Shown: positions 24,294 through 34,020, counted from the first letter of the stretch. The stretch: DNA of 64,000 nucleotides from Clostridiales bacterium (GCA_024684435.1 JAIKWV010000007.1:1-64000), one strand, 5' to 3'. Numbers and translations are program-made. Notes: generated by a model from the sequence alone, not told the origin.

Positions 24294-25565
24294 ATGACCT
24301 ATCAGGAGCTTTCACGGGAAGAATTGTTGAAGATAAAAGCATCCCTTGAGGAGGAATATGAGGAGTTCAAAGCCAGAGGGCTTAAGCTGGATATGTCCAG
24401 AGGCAAGCCCGGCGCGGAACAGCTGGATCTGTCCATGGACATACTTGACCCGGTATACATAGCGGACGCCAGGGCAAAGGACGGGGTGGACTGCCGCAAC
24501 TACGGCGTGCCCCTGGGCATTGCTGAGTGCAGAGAGCTGTTCGGAGAGCTGTTGGGCGTTCCCGCAAAGAACGTTATAATCTGCGGAAATTCCAGCCTGA
24601 ACATCATGTATGATTACATAGCCCAGTGTATGATAAGCGGTTCCGGGGACGCGCCCTGGGCGTCACAGGGCAAGATAAAATTTATCTGTCCCGCCCCGGG
24701 TTATGACAGGCATTTCAAGGTTCTGGAAAGCTTCGGCATAGAGATGCTTACCGTACCCATGCTCGATGACGGCCCTGATATGGACTTGATAGACGAGCTT
24801 GTGAAGGACCCGTCGGTCAAGGGATTGTTTTGCGTGCCCAAGTACTCAAACCCGGAGGGTAAGGTGTTTTCCCCCGAAACGGTGCGCCGCATGGCGGGGC
24901 TTAAACCCGCGGCAAAGGATTTCCGCGTGATATGGGACAATGCGTACATAGTACACGATCTGTACGACGATTCCCCTGAGCTTGCGAATATTTTCGACGC
25001 CTGCAGGGAATATGGCAGTGAGGATATGTTCATAGAGGTGGCGTCCACTTCAAAGATAACCTTCCCGGGAGCCGGCGTTTCCGTGATAGCCGCGTCGGAT
25101 AAAAATATCGAGATGATAAAGAAGCGTATGGGCGTGCAGATAATCTGCCACGACAAGCTCAATCAGCTCCGTCACGTCAATTATTTTAAAAACGCCGACG
25201 GTATTAAGGCGCACATGAAACGCCACGCCGCCATACTCAGACCCAAGTTTGAGGCGGTGCTTCAAAAATTTGACAGTGAGTTTTCCGGGCGGGGTATCGC
25301 CAGGTGGACAACGCCCAAGGGCGGATATTTTATAAGCCTTGACGTTATGGAGGGCTGCGCCAAACGTGTGGTGGCTCTGTGCAAGGACGCGGGCGTGGCG
25401 CTCACCGGAGCGGGAGCGGCGTTCCCCTACGGAAAAGACCCTAAGGATTCCAACATCCGCATAGCTCCCACATACCCTTCCGTGGAGGAGCTTTCCCTGG
25501 CTCTTGAGCTGCTCTGCATATGCGTCAAACTCGCCGCCGCGGAGAAATTAACGGCTCAAAAATGA
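24294..25565 (+). CDS. PLP-dependent class I aminotransferase (Asp_aminotransf-like)
   Basis: A 423-residue fold-type I aminotransferase. The N-terminal helical lead (YQELSREELLKIKASLEEEY) followed by LDMSRGKPGAEQLDLS is typical of the PF12897-type clade, whose members are annotated as aminotransferases with poorly defined substrates. Key motifs are GNSSLNIMYD, CPAPGYDRHF, VPKYSNPEGKVFS, WDNAYIVHDL (Asp and Tyr contacting PLP) and the Schiff-base lysine in EVASTSKITFPGAG. ATG 24294 has CGGAGGA seven bases upstream, while the ATG at 24270 lies in front of that site. Transcription is probably governed by the palindromic operator at 24209-24261. Confidence 0.88.
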   Translation: MTYQELSREELLKIKASLEEEYEEFKARGLKLDMSRGKPGAEQLDLSMDILDPVYIADARAKDGVDCRNYGVPLGIAECRELFGELLGVPAKNVIICGNSSLNIMYDYIAQCMISGSGDAPWASQGKIKFICPAPGYDRHFKVLESFGIEMLTVPMLDDGPDMDLIDELVKDPSVKGLFCVPKYSNPEGKVFSPETVRRMAGLKPAAKDFRVIWDNAYIVHDLYDDSPELANIFDACREYGSEDMFIEVASTSKITFPGAGVSVIAASDKNIEMIKKRMGVQIICHDKLNQLRHVNYFKNADGIKAHMKRHAAILRPKFEAVLQKFDSEFSGRGIARWTTPKGGYFISLDVMEGCAKRVVALCKDAGVALTGAGAAFPYGKDPKDSNIRIAPTYPSVEELSLALELLCICVKLAAAEKLTAQK

Positions 25566-25631
25566 AAATTTTGAAAACTGAATATTTGTCCGTTTGACCT
25601 GCAAAAACAGAGCTTAAATGCGCATAATAAT

Positions 25632-25692
25632 AACACAGCCTATTGTGGATGTCGTTTTCGACGAACACAATCCGCTGTGTTTTAGTTCTTTT
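25632..25692 (+). terminator. Stepped hairpin, probable terminator
   Basis: Three nested stems line up: AACACAGC/GCTGTGTT (25632-25639 with 25674-25681), ATTGTG/CACAAT (25642-25647 with 25666-25671) and GTCG/CGAC (25651-25654 with 25659-25662), with symmetric two- and three-base internal loops. A U-rich stretch follows. Position fits a terminator between the aminotransferase and murA. Further on, TATAAT at 25757-25762 is a likely murA -10 with a weak -35. Confidence 0.6.
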
Positions 25693-25814
25693 TAACAAAA
25701 ATGAAAAATATTGAGATTTTTTTACATTTTCTCTTTATTTTTACATTGGATAATGATATAATAAAATAAGTCTTGTTATACGTAAATTTTATGAGTGGGA
25801 GGTGCTGTTTCACA

Positions 25815-27104
25815 TTGGAAAAGATAGTTATCAACGGCGGCAAGCCGCTCAACGGTGAAGTTTCTATCAGCGGCGCAAAAAACGCGGTTGTCGCCATAAT
25901 TCCGGCTACGATCCTTGCACAGGATGTCTGCAGGATCGAAAACATCCCGAATATCAGCGATGTTTCAATGATGATAAGGATCCTGCAGCAGTTAGGCGCA
26001 GGCATCAAAATGATAAACAAGAACACTCTTGAAATAGATACAAGCACGATCAATTCATACATGGTTTCCCACAGCCTTACAAAGCATCTCAGGGCTTCCT
26101 ATTATCTTTTAGGCGCTCTGCTGGGCAGATACGGCTGCGCCAGGGTGGCAATGCCCGGCGGCTGCGATTTCGGCGTGCGTCCCATTGACCTGCACATCAA
26201 GGGCTTTGAGCTTCTGGGCGCATCGGTCTCCATAGAGGAGAACGCCATAATTGACGCCCGGTCGGATATGCTTACAGGCAGTCCTATTTATCTGGATCAG
26301 GTCTCCGTGGGAGCCACTATCAACGTAATGCTCGCGGCGGTCAAGGCAAAGGGTCTTACCGTTATCGAAAACGCCGCAAAGGAGCCCCACATAGTTGACC
26401 TGGCAAACTTCCTCAACTCAATGGGCGCGGACATTAGAGGCGCGGGCACCGACGTTATCAAGATCCGCGGCGTGGATATTCTCCACGGCTGCACATATTC
26501 CATTATCCCGGATCAGATCGAAGCGGGCACCTACATGGTCGCCGCCGCGGCGACAGGGGGCAGGGTGCTTGTAAAGAACGTTATCCCCAAGCACCTTGAG
26601 TCAATAACCGCAAAGCTCATTGAGAGCGGCGTACACGTTGAGGAATACGATGACAGCGTTCTGATAGAATCCACCGGCAGGCCGAAGCACTGCAATATCA
26701 AGACCATGCCTCATCCAGGCTTCCCCACGGATATGCAGCCTCAGATCTCCGTGCTTCTGTCCATTGCGGACGGTACAAGTATAGTCTCCGAGGGCGTGTG
26801 GGATAACCGTTTCCGTTACGTTGAGCAGCTCATCAGGATGGGCGCGTCTATAAGCGTGGACGGCAAGCTGGCGGTGATCCAGGGCGTTGAGCGGCTCAAG
26901 GGCGCTCCCATCAAAGCTGACGATTTGCGCGCCGGCGCGGCAATGCTCATCGCCGGTCTCTGCGCCACGGGCACTACAGAAATAGAAAATATCATTCATA
27001 TAGACAGAGGCTACGAGGACGTGGTGGAAAAATTCCGCCTTCTGGGCGCGGATATCAAGCGCGTCACCGTTGAGCCTATTTCACAGATAGCGAATATTGT
27101 TTGA
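25815..27104 (+). CDS. murA: UDP-N-acetylglucosamine 1-carboxyvinyltransferase
   Basis: A 429-residue MurA, which transfers enolpyruvate from PEP to UDP-GlcNAc in the first committed step of peptidoglycan synthesis. The start is a TTG at 25815 (MEKIVINGGKPLNGEV), matching the family N-terminus and placed ten bases after GGAGGTG; the frame is open further upstream but lacks a site. The catalytic, fosfomycin-target cysteine is present (Cys117 in MPGGCDFG), as is the Lys22-Asn23 pair in SGAKNA. It heads a murA-walJ-rlmH operon often seen in Firmicutes. Whether it is the MurAA or MurAB paralogue is not decided. Confidence 0.95.
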   Translation: MEKIVINGGKPLNGEVSISGAKNAVVAIIPATILAQDVCRIENIPNISDVSMMIRILQQLGAGIKMINKNTLEIDTSTINSYMVSHSLTKHLRASYYLLGALLGRYGCARVAMPGGCDFGVRPIDLHIKGFELLGASVSIEENAIIDARSDMLTGSPIYLDQVSVGATINVMLAAVKAKGLTVIENAAKEPHIVDLANFLNSMGADIRGAGTDVIKIRGVDILHGCTYSIIPDQIEAGTYMVAAAATGGRVLVKNVIPKHLESITAKLIESGVHVEEYDDSVLIESTGRPKHCNIKTMPHPGFPTDMQPQISVLLSIADGTSIVSEGVWDNRFRYVEQLIRMGASISVDGKLAVIQGVERLKGAPIKADDLRAGAAMLIAGLCATGTTEIENIIHIDRGYEDVVEKFRLLGADIKRVTVEPISQIANIV

Positions 27105-27122
27105 TTCGATCAGAGGATAGCT

Positions 27123-27914
27123 ATGGCAAGATTTTGTCCGCTTTTTTCTTCAAGCAGCGGTAACTGTACATATATAGGCGGAGCCTCCGGAGGCATACTT
27201 ATCGACGCGGGTGTAAGCGCCGCGAGGATCACCGGGGCGCTGGCCGACATCGGCGTTGAGCCGGAAAATATAGGAGCGATCTTCGTTACCCACGAGCACA
27301 GCGATCACATAAACGGTCTGCGGGTCTTTGCCGGCAGGCACGGTATAAAGGTCTACGCTTCGGAGGGGACTTTAACTGCTCTTGAAGAGATGAACTGCCT
27401 TTCGGACAAATATTCAGCCGAGGTCATAACCCGGGACGGCATATCGGTCAACGGTATGCGCATAGTTCCGTTCCGCACGTCCCACGATTCCAGAGAGAGT
27501 TTCGGCTATTCGGTTTTCACCCCGGACGACCGGCGGGTGACTATCGCCACGGATACAGGCGTGGTCACGGAGGAGACCATGAGCTTCCTTCTGGGCAGCG
27601 ACCTTGTTATGATCGAGTCTAACCACGATATCGCAATGCTTCAGAACGGACCTTATCCCTACCCTCTTAAACGCAGGATACTGTCGGACAGGGGGCATCT
27701 TTCAAATGAGGCGTGTTCCCAAACCGTGACGAAGCTTGTCAACAACGGCACCTCAAGATTCTGGCTGGCTCACTTGAGCCGTGAAAATAATTTCCCTGAT
27801 CTTGCGTATCAGACCAGCGTGTCCGCGCTGTCAATGATAGGCGCAAGCATAAACAAGGACTACGTTCTCAACGTGGCAGGAGTAAGCCCAAAGCCGGAAA
27901 TGGTAGTTTTTTAG
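27123..27914 (+). CDS. walJ: MBL-fold hydrolase, YycJ/WalJ type
   Basis: A 263-residue metallo-beta-lactamase-fold protein. It starts MARFCPLFSSSSGNCTYIG, a hallmark of YycJ/WalJ proteins, and contains the zinc motif FVTHEHSDHINGL, the later Asp in ATDTGVV and His residues in IESNHDIAML and SDRGHLSN. WalJ is a 5'-3' double-strand exonuclease-like protein linked to wall stress signalling and DNA replication coordination in Bacillus. GAGGATAG is its ribosome site. No WalK/WalR pair is nearby; rlmH follows directly, which is the conserved order. Confidence 0.9.
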   Translation: MARFCPLFSSSSGNCTYIGGASGGILIDAGVSAARITGALADIGVEPENIGAIFVTHEHSDHINGLRVFAGRHGIKVYASEGTLTALEEMNCLSDKYSAEVITRDGISVNGMRIVPFRTSHDSRESFGYSVFTPDDRRVTIATDTGVVTEETMSFLLGSDLVMIESNHDIAMLQNGPYPYPLKRRILSDRGHLSNEACSQTVTKLVNNGTSRFWLAHLSRENNFPDLAYQTSVSALSMIGASINKDYVLNVAGVSPKPEMVVF

Positions 27915-27946
27915 CGACCGCTGACCGGTTGCTTCAGGTGGGGCGT

Positions 27947-28429
27947 ATGGTAAAGATCAGCCTGATTTGTCTCGGTAAACTAAAAGAAAAATATTTAAAG
28001 GATGCCTGCGCGGAGTACGAAAAGCGCATAGGAGCTTTCTGTAAGCTTACGGTGACGGAGCTTACGCCGGCTCCCCTGCCGGAGGATCCGTCCCGGGCGC
28101 AGATAACTGCCGCACTGAATACGGAGGCAAAGCTTATTTTGTCTAAGCTGCCTCAGAGATCCGGTGTGGTTGCTTTATGTATTGAGGGAAAAACCCTTTC
28201 CTCAGAGGATCTGAGCGTCAGGCTTCAGGAACTTTCGATCAAAGGCAGCGGCAGCGTCACGTTTATTATCGGCAGTTCCTTCGGGCTGGCGGAGGAGGTA
28301 AAGGAGAGGGCGGATATCAGACTTTCCATGTCGCCCATGACCTTTCCCCATCAGCTGGCAAGGGTCATGCTGCTGGAGCAGATATACAGGGCGTTTCAAA
28401 TAAGCAGCGGTGGGAAATATCACAAATAA
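27947..28429 (+). CDS. rlmH: 23S rRNA (pseudouridine-1915-N3)-methyltransferase
   Basis: A 160-residue SPOUT methyltransferase that methylates pseudouridine 1915 in helix 69 of 23S rRNA. Diagnostic segments are KISLICLGKLKEKYL at the start, VTFIIGSSFGLAEEV for the SAM-binding knot and MTFPHQLARVMLLEQIYRAF near the C-terminus. ATG 27947 is chosen with AGGTGG just upstream; a TTG six codons earlier precedes that site. It is the third gene of the murA operon. Confidence 0.95.
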   Translation: MVKISLICLGKLKEKYLKDACAEYEKRIGAFCKLTVTELTPAPLPEDPSRAQITAALNTEAKLILSKLPQRSGVVALCIEGKTLSSEDLSVRLQELSIKGSGSVTFIIGSSFGLAEEVKERADIRLSMSPMTFPHQLARVMLLEQIYRAFQISSGGKYHK

Positions 28430-28459
28430 CGCTGTAAAAATATGATGGCGGTGATCTGT

Positions 28460-28927
28460 ATGAAAAAAATCTTATTCTACTTAGTCCAGTTTACCTGGGC
28501 GCTTCCTCAGAATCTTGTGGGTTTTATAGGATATCTTATCCTTTCAAGGAAAAATCCCCATGAAAGGTTCCACAACGCATTTGTGACGTATGTGGACGCG
28601 AAAAATTTCGGCGGGGTGTCAATAGGTATATTTATTTTTATCGCTCAGAAAAAGAGCGACGACTGGCGTCACGACACAAGGATACACGAATACGGCCACA
28701 CCATACAGTCACTTGTACTGGGACCCGTATGGCCCCTTGTGATAGCCATCCCCTCGATGATCTGGTGCAATTTTCCGCCCATCGTCAAGTACCGCAAAAA
28801 GAACGACATTTCCTACTACACCCTGTACTGTGAAGGCTGGGCGAACCTGTGGGGCATGAAGTGGAGCGGAGAAAAATTTATAACCGAGGAGCATCTGAAA
28901 AGGGGCAGATTCGGGAAGCCGATTTAA
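28460..28927 (+). CDS. Small membrane protein with HExxH motif
   Basis: A 155-residue protein with a hydrophobic N-terminal helix (about residues 4-28), a second hydrophobic segment (SIGIFIFIA, about 54-62), the metal-binding-type motif HEYGH at residues 76-80 (RIHEYGHTIQSL), and another membrane stretch (LVLGPVWPLVIAIPSMIW). I do not know a named family. The layout is like a minimal membrane metallopeptidase, but no third zinc ligand can be assigned; the Glu in CEGWANLWG is a candidate. ATG 28460 follows GGTGAT; the ATG at 28442 lacks a site. It is probably part of the murA-rlmH operon, 30 nt after rlmH. Confidence 0.68.
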   Translation: MKKILFYLVQFTWALPQNLVGFIGYLILSRKNPHERFHNAFVTYVDAKNFGGVSIGIFIFIAQKKSDDWRHDTRIHEYGHTIQSLVLGPVWPLVIAIPSMIWCNFPPIVKYRKKNDISYYTLYCEGWANLWGMKWSGEKFITEEHLKRGRFGKPI

Positions 28928-28942
28928 CAGGAGGGTACTGCT

Positions 28943-29500
28943 GTGGATGAATTCAACGCATTTGTCGGCGGGGTGAACCCCGGCGGTCTGCGCAACAGGG
29001 AGGAGATACAGCTCCTTGTGTGCGATATACTTAAATCAGTAAGCGCTCCCATGACAACGGAGCAGATAAATCTTGCCATTCAGGAGCATGGCCTTGCGAA
29101 TTATTTCGAGGTGGGTCAGGCTATTGATGACCTGAACAAAAACGGGGTCATAGATATAATAAAAACCGAGGCGGGAGAAAAGCTTGTCCTCAATGAGCGG
29201 GGAGAGATGGTGCTTAAAAATCTTGAAAACCATCTGCCTAAAACCGTGAGGGAAAAGGCGGTGACCTCGGCCGTCAACCTGCTTCTGCGGGAACGCAGAG
29301 CCAAGGAGGACGTGATAAGCGTCGAAACGGCTCCCGGAGGCGGCTACAACGTCACCTTCACCCTGTCGGAAAAGAACGACGTACTCATGAGGCTGACGCT
29401 CTATGTGGCGGACAGCCATCAGCTGGAGACCGTAAAACAGAATTTCATAAACGATCCGGCAAAATTATATTCTCAGATATACGCGTTTCTTTACACATGA
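28943..29500 (+). CDS. DUF4364 winged-helix protein
   Basis: A 185-residue protein of the clostridial DUF4364 family. The N-terminal half fits a winged-helix DNA-binding fold (REEIQLLVCDILKSV, TTEQINLAIQEHGL, EVGQAIDDLNKNGVIDI), and the C-terminal part is a small beta-alpha domain (NVTFTLSEKNDVLMRLTLYV) of unknown role. The start is GTG 28943 with AGGAGGG upstream. Members are presumed transcriptional regulators, but no target is known. It follows the HExxH membrane protein by 15 nt. Confidence 0.85.
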   Translation: MDEFNAFVGGVNPGGLRNREEIQLLVCDILKSVSAPMTTEQINLAIQEHGLANYFEVGQAIDDLNKNGVIDIIKTEAGEKLVLNERGEMVLKNLENHLPKTVREKAVTSAVNLLLRERRAKEDVISVETAPGGGYNVTFTLSEKNDVLMRLTLYVADSHQLETVKQNFINDPAKLYSQIYAFLYT

Positions 29501-29533
29501 TATTTTTGATTTTAAAACCGGGAGGTAATCGCT

Positions 29534-31192
29534 GTGCCTGAATATTCACTGGGTCTTGATTTCGGAACTCTTTCCTGCCGAGCCTTGCTTGTTGACGTTA
29601 AAACCGGCAACGAGCTTGCCTCTGCCGTTATGGACTACCCCCACGGGGTCATGGACGACACCCTGTCCTGCGGGAAAAAACTGCCCAGGGACTGGGCGCT
29701 TCAGGACGCGCAGGACTACCTGACGGTGGTCTGCAAGGTCATTCCGGAGGTCATCGAAAAAAGCGGGATAAGCGCCGAAGATATTATAGGCGTGGGCGTT
29801 GACTTCACCGCCTGCACCCTTATTCCCGTGCTTGCCGACGGCACGCCCCTGAGCAGACTGGCCAAGTACAGGTGCGAGCCCCATGCCTACGTTAAGCTGT
29901 GGAAGCACCACGCCGCTCAGAAATACGCCACCCGCATAAACGAGCTGGCGGAGGAACGGGGAGAACCCTGGCTTGAACTCTACGGCGGCAAGGTGTCCTC
30001 GGAGTGGGCTGTACCCAAGGCATGGCAGGTGCTGGACGAGGCACCGGAGGTCTATGCGGACGCCGCGATGTTTGTGGAGGCGGCGGACTGGATAGTCTGG
30101 CAGATGTGCGGAAAGCTTACAAGGAATTCCTGCTGCGCCGGATATAAGGGCATGTGGAACAAGACCATGGGCTTCCCTTCAGACGATTTCTTCAAGGCTC
30201 TTGATCCGAGACTTGAACATATTATAGACGAAAAATTCTCCCGGGAGATCTCACCTCTGGGTAGCTGTGCGGGATACATTACAGAAGATTTTGCGGCAAA
30301 GACCGGACTCGTTGCGGGCACCGCCGTGGCGGAGCCCATCATAGACGCCCACGTTTTCGTGCCAGCGGTGGGTATCACGGGCAGCGGAGAGATGCTTGCC
30401 ATTATGGGCACATCCACCTGTCATATGCTCCTTGACCAAAAGGAATATAAAGTTCAGGGCATAAGCGGCGTTGTGGCGGACGGCATTTTGCCGGGCTTAT
30501 ACGCCTATGAAGCCGGTCAGTGCTGTGTGGGAGACCATTTCCAGTGGTTCATTGAAAACTGCTTGCCTAAGGATTATTACGACGCCGCAGAAGAAGCGGG
30601 AGTGAGCATACATAAATATCTCCGCGGCAAGGCGGAGGCAAAACAGCCCGGCGAGAGCGGTCTGATCGCCCTTGACTGGTGGAACGGCAACCGTTCCGTG
30701 CTGGTGGACGGCGACCTTTCCGGCCTACTTCTGGGCATGACCTTGCAAACAAGACCGGAGGATATCTACCGCGCCCTTATCGAAGCGACGGCATACGGCA
30801 CAAGGAAGATAATCGAGACCTTCCGCAAATACGAGGTGCCGGTAAATTCCTTCTACGCCGCCGGGGGGATCTCTCAGAAAGATCCCATGACCATGCAGAT
30901 CTACGCGGACGTTATAAATATGCCCATCAAAATAGCTGGCTCTGAGCAGGCGGGCGCTTTAGGCTCAGCCATATTCGGCGCCGTTGCCGCGGGAAGCGAA
31001 AAGGGCGGATATGACGATATGTTCACCGCCGCGAAGGCACTGGGCAAGGTCAAAGATACGGTCTACTATCCGAACCCGGAAAATGTGGAGATCTACGACA
31101 AGCTTTACGCCGAATACGAGATACTTCATGACTATTTCGGCACAGGGGCAAACGACGTTATGAAACGCCTTAAGGCGCTTAAAGGATTATAA
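29534..31192 (+). CDS. araB: Ribulokinase (FGGY family)
   Basis: A 552-residue FGGY carbohydrate kinase closest in pattern to ribulokinase, which phosphorylates L-ribulose at O5 using ATP. It shows SLGLDFGTLSCRALLVD at the N-terminus, GVDFTACTLIPV, the KYRCEPHAYVKLWKHHAAQ segment typical of AraB, and the ATP-domain motifs IMGTSTCHMLL and YAAGGISQKDPMTMQI. The GTG start has GGGAGG upstream. No araA or araD lies beside it, so its in vivo sugar could be another ribulose or an uncommon pentulose. It is followed after 19 nt by a phosphoesterase gene and then a glycerol kinase. Confidence 0.85.
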   Translation: MPEYSLGLDFGTLSCRALLVDVKTGNELASAVMDYPHGVMDDTLSCGKKLPRDWALQDAQDYLTVVCKVIPEVIEKSGISAEDIIGVGVDFTACTLIPVLADGTPLSRLAKYRCEPHAYVKLWKHHAAQKYATRINELAEERGEPWLELYGGKVSSEWAVPKAWQVLDEAPEVYADAAMFVEAADWIVWQMCGKLTRNSCCAGYKGMWNKTMGFPSDDFFKALDPRLEHIIDEKFSREISPLGSCAGYITEDFAAKTGLVAGTAVAEPIIDAHVFVPAVGITGSGEMLAIMGTSTCHMLLDQKEYKVQGISGVVADGILPGLYAYEAGQCCVGDHFQWFIENCLPKDYYDAAEEAGVSIHKYLRGKAEAKQPGESGLIALDWWNGNRSVLVDGDLSGLLLGMTLQTRPEDIYRALIEATAYGTRKIIETFRKYEVPVNSFYAAGGISQKDPMTMQIYADVINMPIKIAGSEQAGALGSAIFGAVAAGSEKGGYDDMFTAAKALGKVKDTVYYPNPENVEIYDKLYAEYEILHDYFGTGANDVMKRLKALKGL

Positions 31193-31211
31193 TTTTTGGG
31201 AGGAAACGATC

Positions 31212-32429
31212 TTGAGTAAAGAATTTAAACCGATTTTAAGATTTATGGCGGTCAGCGATATCCATTATAAGGACGAGGATTCCGTTGAACGGGAAAGAAT
31301 GGCAAAGGCTTTGAAGACGTCATATGAGTATGCCAGAAGTCAGGAGTACGACCGTTTGGACGCTGTATGCGTCATCGGCGACTTTGCAAACTCCGGCACG
31401 GACATACAGATGCAGGCTTTCAAAAATACCCTTGACGCGGGCATGGACTATGACGAAACGGAGCTTATAATTTCCGTTGCCAGCCACGAATACAACGCGA
31501 ACTCAGGCGGACCTCAGGCTGCGTGGGACAGGCTTATGCGTTACTTCGGCAAAGAGCCGGATCAGCACGAGATCATAAACGGTTTCCATTTTGTCTCCGT
31601 TTCACCCACAGAGAGGTGCCGCTTCCACGGAGATAAGCAGGCGTGGGTCAAGGCGAATATGAAGACAGCCGCGAAGGACGACCCGAAAAAGCCGATATTC
31701 TTCTTCCAGCACCCACATCCCAGCGATACGGTCTACGGCAGTATAAACTGGGGCGAGGACGAGCTTATAACTATTCTGATGAACTACCCCCAGACCATCA
31801 CTTTTTCAGGCCATTCCCATGCGCCCATAAACGATCCCCGCTCTGTACATCAGAAGCATTTTACCAGCTTCGGCACAGGCACGCTGAGCTACTTTGAGCT
31901 TGACGAGTTTGACAAAATGTACGGCACCTGCCCTCCCGGCATGGAGAAGGCCGCCCAGTTCCTCATCGTTGAGGCGGATGCGGATAACCGTGTCAGGGTA
32001 TACCCTTATGATTTGATAAGCGGCAATTTCTTCCCATTCGTGCATACCGTGGATGAGCCTTCAAATCCGGACAGTTTTATTTACACGGATAAGAGATATG
32101 AAGACACTACAGCCCCGTACTTCACTCCGGAGGCAAAACTCACCCTTGTTCCCTCCGCGGACAAATGCGATATCACCTTTACGCAGGCAAAGATAGATAA
32201 GGAATATGTGAACGATTACTTCATAACCGTCCGCAAAAAGGACACGGGAATTATCGTCAAAAAGCTTGGCATATGGTCGGAGTATTATTTCTACGATATG
32301 CCGGAGACCCTGTCTCTGACGGCGGAGGATCTGGAGCCGGGCACGGAGTACACAGTGGAGATCTCCGCCTACAGCTTCTGGAAAACTCCCGGCAGCAATA
32401 CCCTTCGCGGCGAGTTTAAGACTTTATAA
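31212..32429 (+). CDS. Calcineurin-like phosphoesterase with C-terminal FN3-like domain
   Basis: A 405-residue protein. Metallophosphoesterase motifs are AVSDIHYKD (DxH), VIGDFANSG (GD) and FSGHSHAP (GHxH). The usual GNHD/E motif reads ASHEYN, so the metal-ligand Asn is replaced. Residues about 295-405 resemble a fibronectin type III domain ending in LEPGTEYTVEISAYS. There is no signal peptide, although such a domain is usually extracellular. The start is TTG 31212, seven bases after GGGAGGA. It lies between the ribulokinase and glycerol kinase, suggesting removal of phosphate from a sugar or polyol phosphate; this is speculation. Confidence 0.75.
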   Translation: MSKEFKPILRFMAVSDIHYKDEDSVERERMAKALKTSYEYARSQEYDRLDAVCVIGDFANSGTDIQMQAFKNTLDAGMDYDETELIISVASHEYNANSGGPQAAWDRLMRYFGKEPDQHEIINGFHFVSVSPTERCRFHGDKQAWVKANMKTAAKDDPKKPIFFFQHPHPSDTVYGSINWGEDELITILMNYPQTITFSGHSHAPINDPRSVHQKHFTSFGTGTLSYFELDEFDKMYGTCPPGMEKAAQFLIVEADADNRVRVYPYDLISGNFFPFVHTVDEPSNPDSFIYTDKRYEDTTAPYFTPEAKLTLVPSADKCDITFTQAKIDKEYVNDYFITVRKKDTGIIVKKLGIWSEYYFYDMPETLSLTAEDLEPGTEYTVEISAYSFWKTPGSNTLRGEFKTL

Positions 32430-32479
32430 AGACCCGTTGTTTTAATTTATAAAAAATAATTACCGGAGGTTTGATTCAA

Positions 32480-33991
32480 ATGGCATTAAAGAAGTATGTT
32501 ATTTCTCTCGATCAGGGTACTACCAGCTCCAGAGCTATCGCTTTTGACAGGCAGGGCAGGATAATTGCCAAGGCGCAGAAGGAGTTTGAACAGATCTATC
32601 CCCATACCGGCTGGGTGGAACACGATCCCATGGAGATCCTCTATACACAGCTCCATTCTCTGGAGCAGATCATACGCTCCGGGATCGTTTCGCCGGATGA
32701 AGTGGCATGTGTGGGCATCACCAATCAGCGTGAGACCACCATAATTTGGGACAAGACCACCGGAAAGCCTATTTATAATGCAATAGTCTGGCAGTGCCGC
32801 AGGACAGCCGATATATGCGAAAAGCTTAAAAAGCAGGGCTTAGGTGATTATATAAAAGAAAAAACCGGTCTTATAATCGACGCATATTTTTCCGCGACAA
32901 AAATAAAATGGATATTGGACAACGTTGAAAACGCAAGAAAGCTTGCGGAGGAGGGCAATCTGCTTTTCGGTACGGTTGAGACATGGCTCATCTGGAACCT
33001 TACAGGCGGAAAGGTACACATCACAGACTACTCCAACGCCTCCCGCACAATGCTCTTTGACGTTGACGAGCTTAAATGGGACGAATATCTCTGCAAAACT
33101 CTGGACATCCCCATGAACATTCTGCCCAAGCCCGTACCTTCCAGCATGGTTTACGGCGAGATAGCCGGGAACATTCTGGGAATAGAGGAGCTTGCCGGCG
33201 TACCCATCAGCGGAGCCATAGGCGACCAGCCCGCCGCCCTGTTCGGTCAGGCGTGCTTTGAAGCGGGTCAGGCGAAGAACACCTACGGCACAGGCTGTTT
33301 CCTTCTCATGAACACGGGAGAAAAGCGCGTCAAGTCAAAGAACAATCTCCTTACCGGCGTAGCCTGGGGAATCGGGGACAAGGTGGAATATTCCATTGAG
33401 GGCAGCGCCTTCAACGCGGGTTCAGTCATAAAGTGGCTCCGTGACGAGCTTCATCTGATAGACACTGCCGCAAGGTGCGACGAGCTTGCGGAAAGCGTAC
33501 CCAACGCCAACGGCATTTACCTTGTGCCCGCGTTCACAGGTTTGGGAGCGCCATATTGGGATATGTACGCCCGCGGCTGTATAGTGGGTCTTACAAGGGG
33601 CGTCAACCGCGCCCACATAGCCCGCGCCGTGCTGGAGAGCATAACCTATCAGATGACAGATCTGCTGGAGGCAATGTACGCGGATTCCGGCATAAAATTC
33701 TCCGAGCTTCGCGTTGACGGCGGCGCCAGCGTCAGCAATATAATGCTTCAGATACAGGCTGATCTTATCCAGACAAAGGTGGATCGCCCCGTTACCGTTG
33801 AGACCACAGCTCTGGGAGCGGCGTACATGGCGGGTATGGCAACAGGCTTCTGGAAGGATAAGGACGAGATCCAGAACAACCGTCAGATCGACAGAGTGTT
33901 TGTTCCTCAGATGCCCCGGGAGGAGAGAGACAGGCTTTACAGCGGCTGGAAACGTGCGGTGGAACGCGCAAAGGGCTGGGCTGTCGAATAA
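32480..33991 (+). CDS. glpK: Glycerol kinase
   Basis: A 503-residue FGGY kinase converting glycerol to sn-glycerol 3-phosphate. Motifs are [47 protein letters not shown], the glycerol-binding [12 protein letters not shown] and [16 protein letters not shown] 32480 is used because CGGAGG is ten bases upstream. The phosphorylatable histidine region of Gram-positive GlpK could not be assigned with confidence. Neither glpF nor glpD is adjacent, so it acts with genes elsewhere or takes glycerol from lipid turnover. Confidence 0.93.
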   Translation: MALKKYVISLDQGTTSSRAIAFDRQGRIIAKAQKEFEQIYPHTGWVEHDPMEILYTQLHSLEQIIRSGIVSPDEVACVGITNQRETTIIWDKTTGKPIYNAIVWQCRRTADICEKLKKQGLGDYIKEKTGLIIDAYFSATKIKWILDNVENARKLAEEGNLLFGTVETWLIWNLTGGKVHITDYSNASRTMLFDVDELKWDEYLCKTLDIPMNILPKPVPSSMVYGEIAGNILGIEELAGVPISGAIGDQPAALFGQACFEAGQAKNTYGTGCFLLMNTGEKRVKSKNNLLTGVAWGIGDKVEYSIEGSAFNAGSVIKWLRDELHLIDTAARCDELAESVPNANGIYLVPAFTGLGAPYWDMYARGCIVGLTRGVNRAHIARAVLESITYQMTDLLEAMYADSGIKFSELRVDGGASVSNIMLQIQADLIQTKVDRPVTVETTALGAAYMAGMATGFWKDKDEIQNNRQIDRVFVPQMPREERDRLYSGWKRAVERAKGWAVE

Positions 33992-34020
33992 TTAAGTATA
34001 AATTTTAAGGACTGTATAAA

